NCBI RefSeq assembly: GCF_050003625.1
Contig: NC_134398.1
Span: forward strand, 16,938,997-17,002,996
From: Haematobia irritans
Taxonomy: Eukaryota; Arthropoda; Insecta; Diptera; Muscidae
Reading direction: 5' to 3'
Length of the DNA stretch: 64,000 nucleotides
Shown: positions 35,498 to 46,740 of the stretch, in pieces
Layout of the letters: each line of letters begins with the position of its first letter
Position numbering within the stretch: the first letter of the stretch is position 1
The notes under the pieces: generated by a model
Seen by the model: only the letters and a program-made list of their open reading frames with translations
Told to the model about the DNA's origin: nothing
The model's database searches: none
Made by a program: the position numbers and the translations under genes

Positions 35498-35528
35498 TGA
35501 TTAAAGAAACAAACCAACAACAACATAA

Positions 35529-35800
35529 CAAAATTTTATTTCTATAGAAAATTTTTGTCAAACTTTTATTTCTATGCAATATTTTTTTACAAATTTTATT
35601 TCCATAGAAAATTTTGTCAAAAATTTATTTCTGTAGAAAATTTTGTCAAAATGTTATTTCTGTAGAAAATTTTGTCAAAATTTCATTTCTGTAGAAAATT
35701 TTGTCAAATTTTTTTTTTTATGGAAAATTTCATCATTTATATATGTTAGAATATTTTTTAAAAATTTTATTTCTATAGAAAATTTTGTCAAAATTTTACG
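35529..35800 (-). repeat. 29-bp AT-rich tandem array (reverse), short
   Basis: About nine reverse-oriented units following the fold-back copy. Confidence 0.85.
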
Positions 35801-37182
35801 TCAATACTTCGATTTTTCAGTGTACCTTATAATCCATATGAAACGGTAATTTCAGCATACTTTTCATCTCTTCCTGCCCCAATGATATTCTTCATTTTGC
35901 CCACATATATATATAGTAAATATGGTAGACCATAAAAATAAACTGTGGTATAATGGTTTTCTTCTTGTACGAAAATTTCTGTTGGTGAAATTTGCTTTCT
36001 TGATGGCCTTGTTCTTTTAGCCTTTCTATAGTACACACATATACGTTACAATTTTATATGGCCCTGTTATCTTAGCCATTTTCCTTTTAGGTACTATATG
36101 CGGTATATCGAAAAAGAACTCTTTGCATTTATGTTCTATAATGTTGCCATTAACAATTGCTGCTCACTTAGTTGATTTTTACCTTTTTTGTGGGAAGGGT
36201 GGTTGTTAAGGTAAAGAATAATCGTTTTTAATAAAATTTTATATATATATACGAGGATTTTGTAAATGTTGACTGAAGACAAATTTTAATGGGGTCAAGG
36301 GAAATAATATGTCATTCAAATATATAGTATAGTAAATATCATATAAGACATGGAAAGGCCTCATCAAATAAAATAAGCCATGAATAAGTCATCTTCTAAA
36401 GCGTTTAACATTTACAAAAGGAATTGAAAAATTTAAATTTTACGAAATTTTTATTTATAACGAAAACGATGTTGGAGAAATATAGGAAATGCTCGTACAA
36501 TAAAATAAACGAGATATACTTTTCAGAAAGCTTTTAGTAATTAAGAGGCAGCTTTTTGCTCAGCTTATGTGTCAAAAAAATACTGACCCATTATGAAAAA
36601 CATGCAAATTAAATTTTAAGACCGGCAATAGTCATAATAGTAAGGACACATTTCCTTTTTATTAAAATAAATATCATTGCTTTCAGAATTCTATGTCGCA
36701 CACCGTAGAAAGGGGATATATTAGCTTTATCATTCCAACAAATCAAAATATATTCCAAGAAGTTCAGTGACACACATAAGTATTGGCACACCAAACAATT
36801 TTGTTTAAAAAACACATGTTAAAAGTGATATGAAGCTATTTATATTTATATATAAAAATATTTTAATTTGGATTGTATCTGCATTAAGATCATTTTTTAT
36901 TTTAGAAAAATGTTTGTTCTTTAAATATTTAAATTATAAAAAAATTTAAAAAAGTCTCATTTCTTGAGGAACAGAAGTTTTGACACAGGTAGTTCTAAAT
37001 TAGTTTTTTGGTACATTTAGTACTTGTTGTTTGATTGACTCATATCGGTTCATAATTATTTATATATCCCTCTATATAAACCGATCACGAACTGTATTGG
37101 CCTACATAGGTATTTAATCTACATTTTTATATCCTCCACCATTGGAAAGGGGTATACTAAAATTTATCATATAACATATAAC
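35801..37182. other. Unique AT-rich stretch with small Helitron-like traces
   Basis: No gene. Traces of subfamily 1 sequence are seen at about 36700-36735 (GTAGAAAGGGGATATATTAG) and 37038-37160 (TATATAAACCGATC, CTCCACCATTGGAAAGGGGTATA), the latter a decayed 5' hairpin. Short ORFs are unsupported. Confidence 0.5.
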
Positions 37183-37596
37183 AAAGTCCGCTGGCAAAGT
37201 AATGACCTCTGTTTTCTGGGATGCGCATGGAATAATTTTTATCGATTATCTTGAGAAGGGAAAAACCATCAACAGTGCCTATTATATGGCGTTATTGGAG
37301 CGTTTAACGGTCGAAATCGCGGCAAAACGGCCCCATATGAAGAAGAAAAAAGTGTTGTTCCACCAAGACAACGCACCACAACGTGCCACAAGTCATTGAG
37401 AACGATGGCAAAAATTCATGAATTGCTTCCCCACCCACCGTATTCTCCAGATCTGGCCCCCAGCGATTTTTTCTTGTTTTCAGACCTCAAAAGGATGCTC
37501 GCAGGGAAAAAATTTGGCTGCAATGAAGAGGTGATCGCCGAAACTGAGGCCTATTTTGAGGCAAAACCGAAGGAGCACTACCAAAATGATATCAAA
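37183..37596 (+). pseudogene. Himar1-like mariner transposase fragment
   Basis: An internal-to-C-terminal piece of a mariner (irritans-subfamily type) transposase. It contains VFWDAHGIIFIDYLEKGKTI, the second catalytic D in FHQDNAP, the third D in YSPDLAPSDF, and GKKFGCNEEVIAETEAYFEA. The first D block (MDETW) and both TIRs are missing. A 5-bp insertion after HQDNAP shifts the frame, and about four codons are missing in the HEL-LPHP region. The 3' end is cut exactly where a Helitron-like element begins (CAAG at 37597). It is close to the full-length copy at 40951-42243 but independent of it (other strand, different lesions). Confidence 0.9.
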
Positions 37597-39180
37597 CAAG
37601 TATATACAGCAGTAAGTTCGGCCAGGCCGAATCTTAAATACCCACCACCATGAACCAAATATTAGGGTTTCCTTTGAAATTTCAGGAGGGCTTGAGGACT
37701 TGAGGACACTTCCCGAAGATAAATTTAAAGATTTAACCTATGAGGACTATATCAGATTCTGGATTTATAAGAACCATTTTTGTTTGACTTTTAGAGGAAT
37801 CATTAACATCTCTTGTAAGTGTGCAAGAAAATTATAAAATAACGTCTTGATTTGAAATCTTAAATCTGTAGAAGTAAAATCTGGAAATTTTATATTGAGT
37901 TTCAAGCAATTTTCATGATCAGTGCGCCTTCTACACCCTCAAGAAGTGAAGTCGGTCTATATGGAGGCATTACCAAATGGACCGATAAAAACTTAATCCG
38001 ATACACGTTTTTGTGAGCCTAAAATACCAGAATATTTACAATTTCAGGCAAATCAGATAAAAACTACGATTTCTAGAAACGCAAGGAATTAAATCGGGAG
38101 ATCGTTCTTATGGGGGCTATACTAAAATATGTACCGATACTCACCGTTTTCGGCACACCTCTTTATGACCCGAAAATACCTCTAGATTTCCAATTTCAGG
38201 CAAATAGGATAAAAACTTCGGATTCTAGAAGCTCAAGAAGTAAAATCGGGAAATCGGTCTATATGGGGGCTATACCAAAATATGGACCGATACTCACCAT
38301 TTTCGGCACACCTCTTTATGGTCCTAAAATACCTCTAGATTTCCAATTTCAGACAAATTGGAAAAAACTAAGGTTTCTATAAGCCCAAGACCCCAAATCG
38401 GGAGGTCGTTTTATATGGGGACCATACCAAAACATGGAGCGATACTCACAATTTTTGGCACACGTATTTGTGGTCCTACAATACCTTTAGATTTCCAATT
38501 TCACACACAAAAAATTTTTATTCTGATTCAATCACCAAATTAATTGATCCAATTAATTTTTTAATTGAAATGTCTTCAATCACTAAAATGATAGTATCAA
38601 TCACAGTTTTAATTGGGCATAGAAAAAATTCTTGATTAAAAAATTAATTGATTTTTTCAGCTAATTTCAATTAATTTTTTAATTGATTCAATTAAAAATT
38701 TAATTGATGTTGATTGCAAAACTCAATTAATTAAAAAGGTAACTGTTTTTAATTACTTTCTGAATTGGCTTAGAGTTTTTATTTGGATTAACAAGTGTTT
38801 GTTTGAAATACATTTTTAATTAAAAATTTAAAAAAAATCAGCACTTTTTTCACTGAATTAGTCTTTCGAATTTGATTAAAAAGTTAATTGTATCAATTAA
38901 TTTTTTAATTAAAATTTTTAAAATTTTCAATCATTGACTTAATTAACTTAATGTTTCTATCATGATTAAAAAGTTAATTGTATCAATTAATTTATTAATT
39001 GAAAAAATTTTCAACCTCAATTAACTTTTTAATTGGAAATATTTTAGTGATATTTTTTTCTGTGCAGGTAAATTGAATAAAAACTGCGGTTTCTATAAGC
39101 CCAAGAAGTAAAATCGGGAGACCGGTCTATATGGGGGCTATACCAAAATATGGACCGATACTCACCAAAATATGGACCGA
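37597..39180 (-). mobile_element. Helitron-like element, subfamily 2, inserted in a mariner copy
   Basis: The inverse 3' end CAAGTATATACAGCAG at 37597, then the hairpin TTCGGCCAGGCCGAA (37617-37631), the 3' region with the ACTTCCCGAAGATAAATT block, and modules with TATGGGGGCTATAC motifs near 38109, 38262, 38415 and 39130. A MITE (38504-39064) is inserted in a module. The 5' core is not on this side; the sequence meets another element head to head at about 39180. Confidence 0.8.
38504..39064. mobile_element. TA-type MITE (CACAC/CTGTG ends), long copy
   Basis: 561 bp, same ends as 25006-25550, flanked here by CA (38502-38503, 39065-39066). It is inserted in the CAATTTCAGG part of a 153-bp module, so the empty site can be reconstructed by comparison with neighbouring modules. 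No coding capacity. Confidence 0.85.
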
Positions 39181-39289
39181 TACTCATAATTTCCAGACTA
39201 TATAAAGTATATATATTCTTGATCAGGGAGAAATTCTAAGACGATATAAGCACGTCCGTCTGTCCGTCTGTCTGTCTATTGTAATCAGG

Positions 39290-40249
39290 CTACAACCTTA
39301 TAAAAACCGTAGTTGTTATCCAATTTGCCTGAAATTGGAAACCTAGAGGTGTTTTAAGACCATCAAAGAGTGTGCCGAAAATGGTCCGTATCGGTCCATG
39401 TTTTGGTATAGCCCTCATATAGACCGATTTCCGGATTTTATTTATTTGGCGTCTAGAAACTGTATTTTTTATCCGATTTACCTGAAATTGAAAATCTAAA
39501 GGTATTTTAGGACCATAAAGAGGTGTGCCAAAAATGGTGAGTATCGGTTTATGTTTTCGTACAGCCCCCATATAGACCGATCTCCAGATTTTATTTCTTG
39601 GGCTTTTAAAAACTGTATTTACTATCAGATTTGCCTGAAATTTGAAATCTAGAGGTATTTTAGGACCAGAAATAGGTGTGCTGAAAATGGGGTGCATCGT
39701 TCCATGGTTTGGTATAGCCCCCATATAGACCGATCTCCAGATTTTATTTCTTGGGCGTCTAGATACTGTATTTTCTATCCGAATTGCTTGAAATTGAAAA
39801 TCTGGAGGTATTTTATGACCACAATTGGGTGTGCTGAAAATGGGGTGCATCGGTCCATGGCTTGGTATAGCCCCCATATAGACCGATCTCCAGATTTTAT
39901 TTCTTGGGCTATTAAAAACTGTATTTACTATCCGATTTGCCTGAAATTTTAAATCTAGAGGTATTTTAGGACCAAAAATAGGTGTGCTGAAAATGGGGTG
40001 CATCGGTTCATGGTTTGGTATAGCCCCCATATAGGCCGATCTCCCGATTTTACTTCTTGGGCGTCTAGATACTGTATTTTCTATCCGAATTGCTTGATAT
40101 TGAAAATCTGGAGGTATTTTATGACCACAATTGGGTGTGCTGAAAATTGGGTGTGTCGATCCATGTTTCGGTGTAGCCCCAATATAGACCGATCTCCCAA
40201 ATTTACTTCTTGGGCTTTTATAATCCTTAGTTTTTATACAATTTTCCAA
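39290..40249 (-). repeat. 153-bp modules, subfamily 2, open on the minus strand for 319 codons
   Basis: Six consecutive modules without a stop in one minus-strand frame. Each gives a 51-residue unit starting MGAI and ending in an SVY-like motif (for example MGAIPNHGTMHPIFSTP). Units alternate between two types (GPKIPLD.KFQAN and GHKIPPDFQFQAI), a 306-bp dimer. A real protein is not claimed: there is no non-repeat domain, signal or upstream exon, and the opposite strand is also largely open. Confidence 0.7.
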
Positions 40250-40950
40250 AAATTAGAAATCTAGAGGTATTTAGGAACATAAAGAAGTGTGTCAAAAATG
40301 ATCCGTATTGGTCCATGTTTTGGTATAGGCCCCTTATAGACTGATCGCCCGAGTTTACTTCTTGGGCTTCTAAATTTCGTAGTTTTTACCTAATTTGTCT
40401 GAAGTTGGAATTCTAGAGGTATTTGAGGAACATTAAGAGGTGTGTCGATAATTGTGAGCATTGGTCCATGTTTTGGTATATGCCCCATATAGACCTTCTT
40501 CCCGAATTTATTTCATGGGATGCTTGAATCTATAGTTTTCATCCACTTTGCCTGAAAATGTTAATATACTGGTATTTTCGACCCTCACAAATTTGTATCG
40601 CATTTATTTTTACCTGTCCATTATGTAAGACATTTTGAGCGATCAACCGATTTCACTTCTTGAGGGTATAGCAAGGGCACTGATCATAAAAATTGCTTTA
40701 ACGTAAAGCAATATTTAAATAATGGCGGCAAAAATCTACAGATTTAAGATTTCAAATCAAGGCTTTATTTCATTATTTACACGATATGTTTATAATTTCT
40801 CTAAAACTCAAACAAACTTGGTTCTTATAAATCCAGAATCTGATCTAGTCTTCATAGGTAGAATCTTTAAATATGTCTTCGGGAAGCGTGCTGGTTAAAC
40901 TGATCTGCTTGGGAGAATATCTCTCATCAAATCCCCTGAAATTCTATATA

Positions 40951-42243
40951 ACAGATTGGCTGATAAGTCCCCGGTCTAACAAAGAAAAACCATTTTTTTT
41001 GTCAATATTCGTTTTTATTATTCAACATTGTTCCCTTCATGAGCGATACAACGATTCTAAAGACCTTCCAATTTTTTGATACCATTTTGGTAGTACTGCT
41101 TGGGTTTTGCCTCAAAATAGGCCTCAGTTTCGGCGATCACCTCTTCATTGCAGCTAAATTTTTTCCCTGCGAGCATCCTTTTGAGGTCTGAGAACAAGAA
41201 AAAAGTCGCTGGGGGCCAGATCTGGAGAATACGGTGGGTGGAGAAGCAATTCGAAGCCCAATTCATGAATTTTTGCCATCGTTCTCAATGACTTGTGGCA
41301 CGGTGCGTTGTCTTGGTGGAACAACACTTTTTTCTTCATATGAGGCCGTTTTGCCGCGATTTCGACATTCACGCGCTCCAATAACGCCATATAATAGTCA
41401 CTGTTGATGGTTTTTCCCTTCTCAAGATAATCGATAAAAATTATTCCATGCGCATCCCAAAAAACAAAGGCCATTACTTTGCCAGCGGACTTTTGAGTCT
41501 TTCCACGCTTCGGAGATGGTTCACCGGTCGCTGTCCACTCAGCCGACTGTCGATTGGACTCAGGAGTGTAGTGATGGAGCCATGTTTCATCCATTGTCAC
41601 ATATCGACGGAAAAACTCGGGTGTATTACGAGTTAACAGCTGCTAACACCGCTAAGAATCATCAACACGTTGTTGTTTTTGGTCAAATGTGAGCTCGCGC
41701 GGCACCCATTTTGCACAGAGCTTCGCGATTTCCAAATATTGATGAATGATATGACCAACACGTTCCTTTGATATCTTTAAGGCCTCTGCTATATCGATCA
41801 ACTTCATTTTACTGTCATTCAAAATCATTTTGTTGATTTTTTTGATGTTTTCGTCGGTAACCACCTCTTTCGGGCGTCCACTGCGTTCACCGTCGTCCGT
41901 ACTCATTTCACCACGCTTGAATTTTGCATACCAATCAATTATTGTTGATTTCCCTGGGGCAGAGTCCGGAAACTCATTATCAAGCCAAGTTTTTGGTTCC
42001 ACCGTATTTTTTCCTTTCAGAAAACAGTATTTTATTAAAACAAGAAATTCCTTTTTTTTCCATTTTTTTTCACAATGACAAAAGTTGCTTCACAAAAGAC
42101 GCTCTATCTCACAAACTAATTGACTTACAGCCGTCAAATTTTGACACGAATCATTTGAAGGTTGGTAATATATAAAAATAATATGCATTTAATACTAGCG
42201 ACGCCATCTATGTGTCAGACCGGGGGCTTATCAGCCAACCTGC
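40951..42243 (-). mobile_element. mariner element Himar1 (irritans subfamily), full length, mutated
   Basis: The left end begins ACAGATTGGCTGATAAG (40951) and the right end is the inverse of CAGGTTGGCTGATAAG, ending at 42243. TA duplications lie at 40949-40950 and 42244-42245. At 1293 bp it is full length for Himar1. It is inserted in the 3' region of a subfamily 2 Helitron-like element, whose sequence continues on both sides. Confidence 0.95.
41018..42063 (-). pseudogene. Himar1 mariner transposase, inactivated
   Basis: The transposase would cut the element out and reinsert it at TA. From the ATG at 42061-42063 to the TAA at 41018-41020 the length fits the usual 348 codons. The helix-turn-helix DNA-binding half is visible (KSTIIDWYAKFKRGEMSTDD, then ISKERVGHIIHQYL), as is the linker region with WVPRELTFDQKQ. 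The DD34D triad is complete: MDETWLHHY, FHQDNAP, YSPDLAPSDFF. Lesions are one extra A in the A-run just after the start codon, two in-frame TAG codons (41638-41650, between VDDS and RNTPEFF), one extra T in the T-run at SDFF (about 41207-41213), and a TAG near the C-terminus after KLEG. It is clearly dead but recent enough to be read throughout. Confidence 0.95.
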
Positions 42244-42342
42244 TATTATCAAGTAGCCCGCTACGACGAAGAGTTTTCAAAGTAAACTGTTATATTTGAT
42301 TAATGGTGGTAGAACTTACTACGTGGTAGAACTTAATACTTG

Positions 42343-43493
42343 TTACGATTGATTTCATTGTATTAACTATCACTTTCGTTCTTATAACGAAAAATTTCGT
42401 TATATTAACGAAAAATAATCAACAAAGCCCCTAAAATAAAAACGCTATTGCTTCCCAAATATCCCTTAAAAAGTTGAATAATACAATATAAAAGGTATTG
42501 ATGAAGAATATATAACAGGTGACCCCTTCCGGCCACTAATTTGTTGTGCAATATATTTTTTTGCTAACCAATAAATGTATTCCTGTTTTTTTTTTATTCG
42601 AACACTTAAAAAGAATTCAACAAATATAAAATATCAATATTCTCATATTACAATAATTCTATACACAGTTGTAATCAATTGAGATACTTAAATAAAAGCT
42701 GTCACACAAACGAAACTCATCGATACTCATATACAAAAAAAAAAAAAAAAACACTTGTATGAACTCACACATACACATACACACACAACACTTTATAAAT
42801 ACCATTAATCATTATATTTCCACGCTAATTAAAATTGATATTTTATGCACTACATATGATGACAAGGACTTCAACAGCAACAATACAGCAACTCAGCAAT
42901 AACAACAAACATAACAACAACAACAACTTCCTCACATGGTATGTCGTACTAGTACAGTTACAGTAGCAACAGTAAGCCCAACAACAAGAACAGCAACAAC
43001 AACAAAACTAGAGTAGATAAGTATGCAAATTGTAAATTAACTTTTCGTTGCAAATCTGATTTACAACCAAAGCAAAAACCACACTCACAACATTCAAAAC
43101 CTCGAAAACCACAGACCATAGATATAAGGAAGTTCACGTAGATGAAGTTTGTGCTTGTATATGGAACAAAAGAGAGAGAGAGTGAGTGAGAGAGGCAGAG
43201 ATAGAGTGAATTTGTATGCTTTTGCTATGTCACCCTGTAAAAATTTAAATGACACAAATTCCAAAAATTCCATATGTCATACGCACACACATACCCGCAC
43301 ACACACAGGTATACAGCCTCATATATGCATAAAACTATTGTAAAAGAGACAAGAGTGTTTACATGTGACTTAAAAAGCTTAAAGTGTTCACACTTTTGTC
43401 AGTCAGTGTTTATACGATTACACTGCAAAACAATAACATAACGTTCAATAAGGGCATTTTCTAGTTTGAAATAAATAAGGGAAGTTTATAGTT
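42343..43493. other. Unique stretch with several simple repeats
   Basis: No gene. Simple repeats: poly-A at about 42737-42752, CA-rich at about 42765-42790, CAA/AAC-rich at about 42875-43010, GA-rich at about 43168-43205, CA-rich at about 43280-43310. The CAA clusters look like intronic simple sequence and have no open frame of note. Confidence 0.55.
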
Positions 43494-43851
43494 GAACGGA
43501 AGCCACTGTGGTGCAATGGTTAGCATGGCCGCCTTGCATACACAGGGTCGTGGGTTCAAACCCAGTTTCGACCAAACACCAAAAAAATTTTCAGCGCTGA
43601 ATTATCCCACCTCATTAATGCTGGTGACATTTCTGAGTGTTTCAAAACTCTCTAAGTGTTTTCACTGCAATGTGGAACTCCCATCGGACTAGGCTATAAA
43701 AAGGAGTTCCCTTGTCATTGAGCTTAACATAGAATCGGGCAGCACTCAGTGATAAGAGAGAAGTTCACCACTGTGATATCACAATGGACTGAATAGTCTA
43801 AGTGAGCCTGAAATATCGGGCTGCCACTATACCTAACCTAATGTCGAACGG
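43494..43851 (+). mobile_element. tRNA-derived SINE
   Basis: The RNA polymerase III promoter boxes of a tRNA are present: A box TGGTGCAATGG (43509-43519) and B box GGTTCAAACCC (43553-43563), about 33 bp apart. A tRNA-unrelated body follows and the 3' end is a CCTAA-type tail (ACCTAACCTAATG, 43831-43842). A possible 6-bp target duplication GAACGG is seen at 43494-43499 and 43846-43851. The sequence after the B box does not close an acceptor stem, so it is not a tRNA gene. Confidence 0.85.
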
Positions 43852-44209
43852 GGCCGATATTATATCCTTCGCCATTCTGTGAATAGCCAGTTGTGGAACA
43901 ATATAGGGTAGCTAATATGTAACGCAACAAAGCACAGCGCATTATTATTATTTTTTATACCCTGCGCCACACTGTGGAGCAGGGTATTATAAGTTAGTGC
44001 ATATGTTTTCAACACCAATGTCAGAAAGAATATCAACTTTTACAGCCTATTCGAATTCTCTACCTTTAGCACAAATTGTGGCCTTCTAACCACCGACTAT
44101 CACACACTGCAAGAAAGTAGCTTTGCGGTATTGTGACTCATTCCCGGCGAAGATGATTCCCGTTTTGAGATGATCGACACTTTGGTATTTTTAGTACCAA
44201 CCTAAGAAT
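43852..44209. other. Spacer with a subfamily 3 5'-end fragment
   Basis: At about 43956-44021 lies TATACCCTGCGCC...GCAGGGTATTATAAG, the 5' hairpin of subfamily 3, with no modules. A hairpin TTGGTATTTTTAGTACCAA (44182-44200) sits at the edge of the following array. Confidence 0.7.
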
Positions 44210-46740
44210 GTAGACAAAATTTTCTATAGAAATAAAATGCAAAAAAAATTTTCCGATATATATAAAATTTTGACAAAATTTTCTACAGAAATGAATTCTT
44301 GACCAAATTTTCTATAGAAATAAATTTTTGACAAAATTTTCTATAGAAGTAAAGTTTATACAAAATGTTCTATAGAAATGAAATGTTGACAAATTTTCTA
44401 TAGAAAAAAAAATTTGACAAAATGTTCTATAGAAATATATTTAAAAAAAGTCTACAGAAATAAAATTTTAACAAAATCTTCTATAGAAATACAATTTTGA
44501 TAGAAATAAAATTATGCGAAAATTTCCTACAGAAATAAAAACTTGACAATATTTTCTATTCAAATAAAATTTTAACAAAATTTTCTAGAGAAATAAAATT
44601 TTGACAAAATTTTCGATAGAAAATTGGTAGAAATAAAATTGTGACAAAATTATTTTTTTACAAACTTTTCTAAAAAAATAAAATCTTGGCAGAATTTTTG
44701 ATAGAAATAAAATTTTGACAACTTTTTCTATAAAAATGAATTTTTGACAAAATTTTCTGTAGAAATAAAATCTGGACAAAATTTTCCACAGAAATAGAAT
44801 ATAGACAAAATTTTCCATAGAAATAAAATGTAGAAAAAAATTCCTTTAGATATAAAATGTTGACAAAATTTCTTATAGAAATAAAATCTTGACAATATTT
44901 TCTATAAAAATAAAATTTTGGCAAAATTTTCTATAGAAATAAAATTTTGGCAACATTTCTATAAGACAAAATATTGAAAAAATTTTGTACAGATAACAAA
45001 TTTTGACAAAAATTTTTATAGAAATAAAATCTTGACAAAATTTTCTATAAAAATACAATTTTGACTAAATCTTTTATAGAAATAAAATCTTGACAAAATT
45101 TTCTATAAAAATAAAATTTTGACAAAATCTTTTATAGAAATAAAATCTTGAGAAAAATCTTTTATAGAAATAAAATGCTGACAAAATTTTCTACAAAAAT
45201 AAAATCTTGACAAAATTTTCTATAAAAATAAAATCTTGACAAAATTTTCTATAAAAATAAAATTTATACAAAATTTTCTATAGAAATAAAATGTTTACAA
45301 AATTTTCTATAGAAGTAAAATTTTCCAAAATTTTCTATAGAAATAGTATTTTTACAAAATTTTCTATAGAAATAAAATTAAAAAAAAAATTTCTACAGAA
45401 ATACAATTTTAACAAAATCTTCTATAGAAATAAAATTTTGACTACAATTTCCATAGAAATAAAATTCTGCGAAAATTTCCTACAGAAATCTTGACAACAT
45501 TTTCTATAGAAATGAAATTTTAACAAAATTTTTTATAGAAATAAAATTTTGAAAAAATTTTCGATAGGAAATTGAAAGAAATAAAATTTTGACAAAATTT
45601 TCCAAAGAAATAAAATGTTCGCAAAGTTTTTGATAGAAATAAAATGTTGACAAAATTTTATATAGAAATGAATTTTTTACAACATTTTCTATAGAAATAA
45701 AATCTTGACAAAATTTTCCACAGAAATAGAATGTAGACAAAATTTTCCATAGAAATAAAATGTAGAAAAAAATTCCTTCAGATATAAAATTTTCTGTAGA
45801 TATAAAATTTTGACAAAATTTCTTATAGAAATAAAATATTGACAACATTTTCTACAAAAATAAAATTTTGGCAAAATTTTCACAAAAAATTAAAATTTGG
45901 CAGAAATCTCTTATAGAAATAATGTCTTCTATAAGATAAAATGTTGGCAAATTTTGCTATAGATAACAAATTTTGACAAAAATTTCTTATAGACATTTCT
46001 TATAGTCTTGACAAAATTTTCTATAAAAAAAATCTTGACAAATTTTTCTATAAAAATAATAGAACTAAAATTTTGACAAAATTTCTTATAGAAATAAAAT
46101 CTTGACAAAATTGTCTATTAAAATAAAATGTTATCAAAATATATAGAAATGAATTTTTGACAAAATTTCCTATAGAAATAAAATGTTGGCAAAATTTTCC
46201 ACAGAAATGGAATGTAGACAAAATTTTCCATAGAAGTAAAATGTTGAAAAAGTTTCAATAGAAAAAAAATTTTGACAATTTCTTTTTGTAGAAATAAAAT
46301 TTTGGCAAAATTTTTAGAAAAAAAAATGTGTACAAAATTTTCTACGTCGTAAAATTTTATATAAGGGTAAAATTTTATCAAAATTTTCTATAGAAATGAG
46401 TGTTTGGCAAAATTTTCCACAGAAATAGAATGTAGACAAAATTTTCCCTGGAAGTAAAATGTTGACAAAATTTTCAATAGAAATAAAATTTAGACAAAAT
46501 TTTCTATAGAAATAAAATTTTGACAAAATTGTCTATAGAAAAAAAATTTTGACAAAATTTTCTATAGAAATAAAATTTTGACAAAATTTCTTCGAAATAA
46601 AATGTTGACAAAATTTCTATAGAAATAAATTTTGACAAAATTTTCTATTGAAATGAGTATTTGACAAAATTTTCTATAGAAAAAAAAATTTGACAAAATT
46701 TTCTATAGAAGTAAAATTTTTCCAAATTTTTTTATAGAAA
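44210..46740 (+). repeat. 29-bp AT-rich tandem array (forward), 2.5 kb
   Basis: About 85 decayed units. A variant block with CACAGAAATAGAAT followed by GTAGACAAAATTTTCC and a truncated AAAAAATTCCTT unit occurs at about 44787 and 45719 (932 bp apart, close to 32 units) and in shorter form at about 46199 and 46419. Multi-unit segments have been duplicated. The ORFs of up to 114 codons are repeat translations. Confidence 0.9.

Larger units (their letters stand above)
34836..35528 (-). repeat. Hammerhead-bearing repeat, copies 2 and 3 in tandem
   Basis: Two units in direct tandem. The TGTTATTGTTGG motif is at 34841 and 35286 (445 bp apart) and the ribozyme-proximal GGATGG at 34998 and 35442 (444 bp). 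The first unit is complete and carries an intact hammerhead. The second is cut inside the ribozyme, where it turns back into an inverted copy (35430-35497). A 29-bp array lies on both sides. Confidence 0.88.
39185..42342 (+). mobile_element. Helitron-like element, subfamily 2, eight modules, interrupted by Himar1
   Basis: Begins within the core (AAGTATATATATTCTTGATC, 39206-39225) and the (GTCY)n tract 39256-39279; the 5' hairpin is missing. Modules have TATAGCCC motifs at 39411, 39564, 39717, 39870, 40023, 40176, 40329 and 40482, all exactly 153 bp apart. The 3' region is split by Himar1 (40951-42243). It resumes with TTATATTTGATTAATGGTGG and ends at CTTG (42339-42342), followed by T. The 3' hairpin has been replaced by a direct repeat of TGGTAGAACTTA. 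Confidence 0.85.

Noticed and set aside
42875..43010. CAA-rich tract as an opa/polyglutamine exon
   Set aside because: Interrupted by stops in all frames and surrounded by other simple repeats; no exon structure.
43501..43575. tRNA gene
   Set aside because: Pol III boxes are present, but no acceptor stem closes after the B box and the sequence continues into a SINE body with a CCTAA tail.
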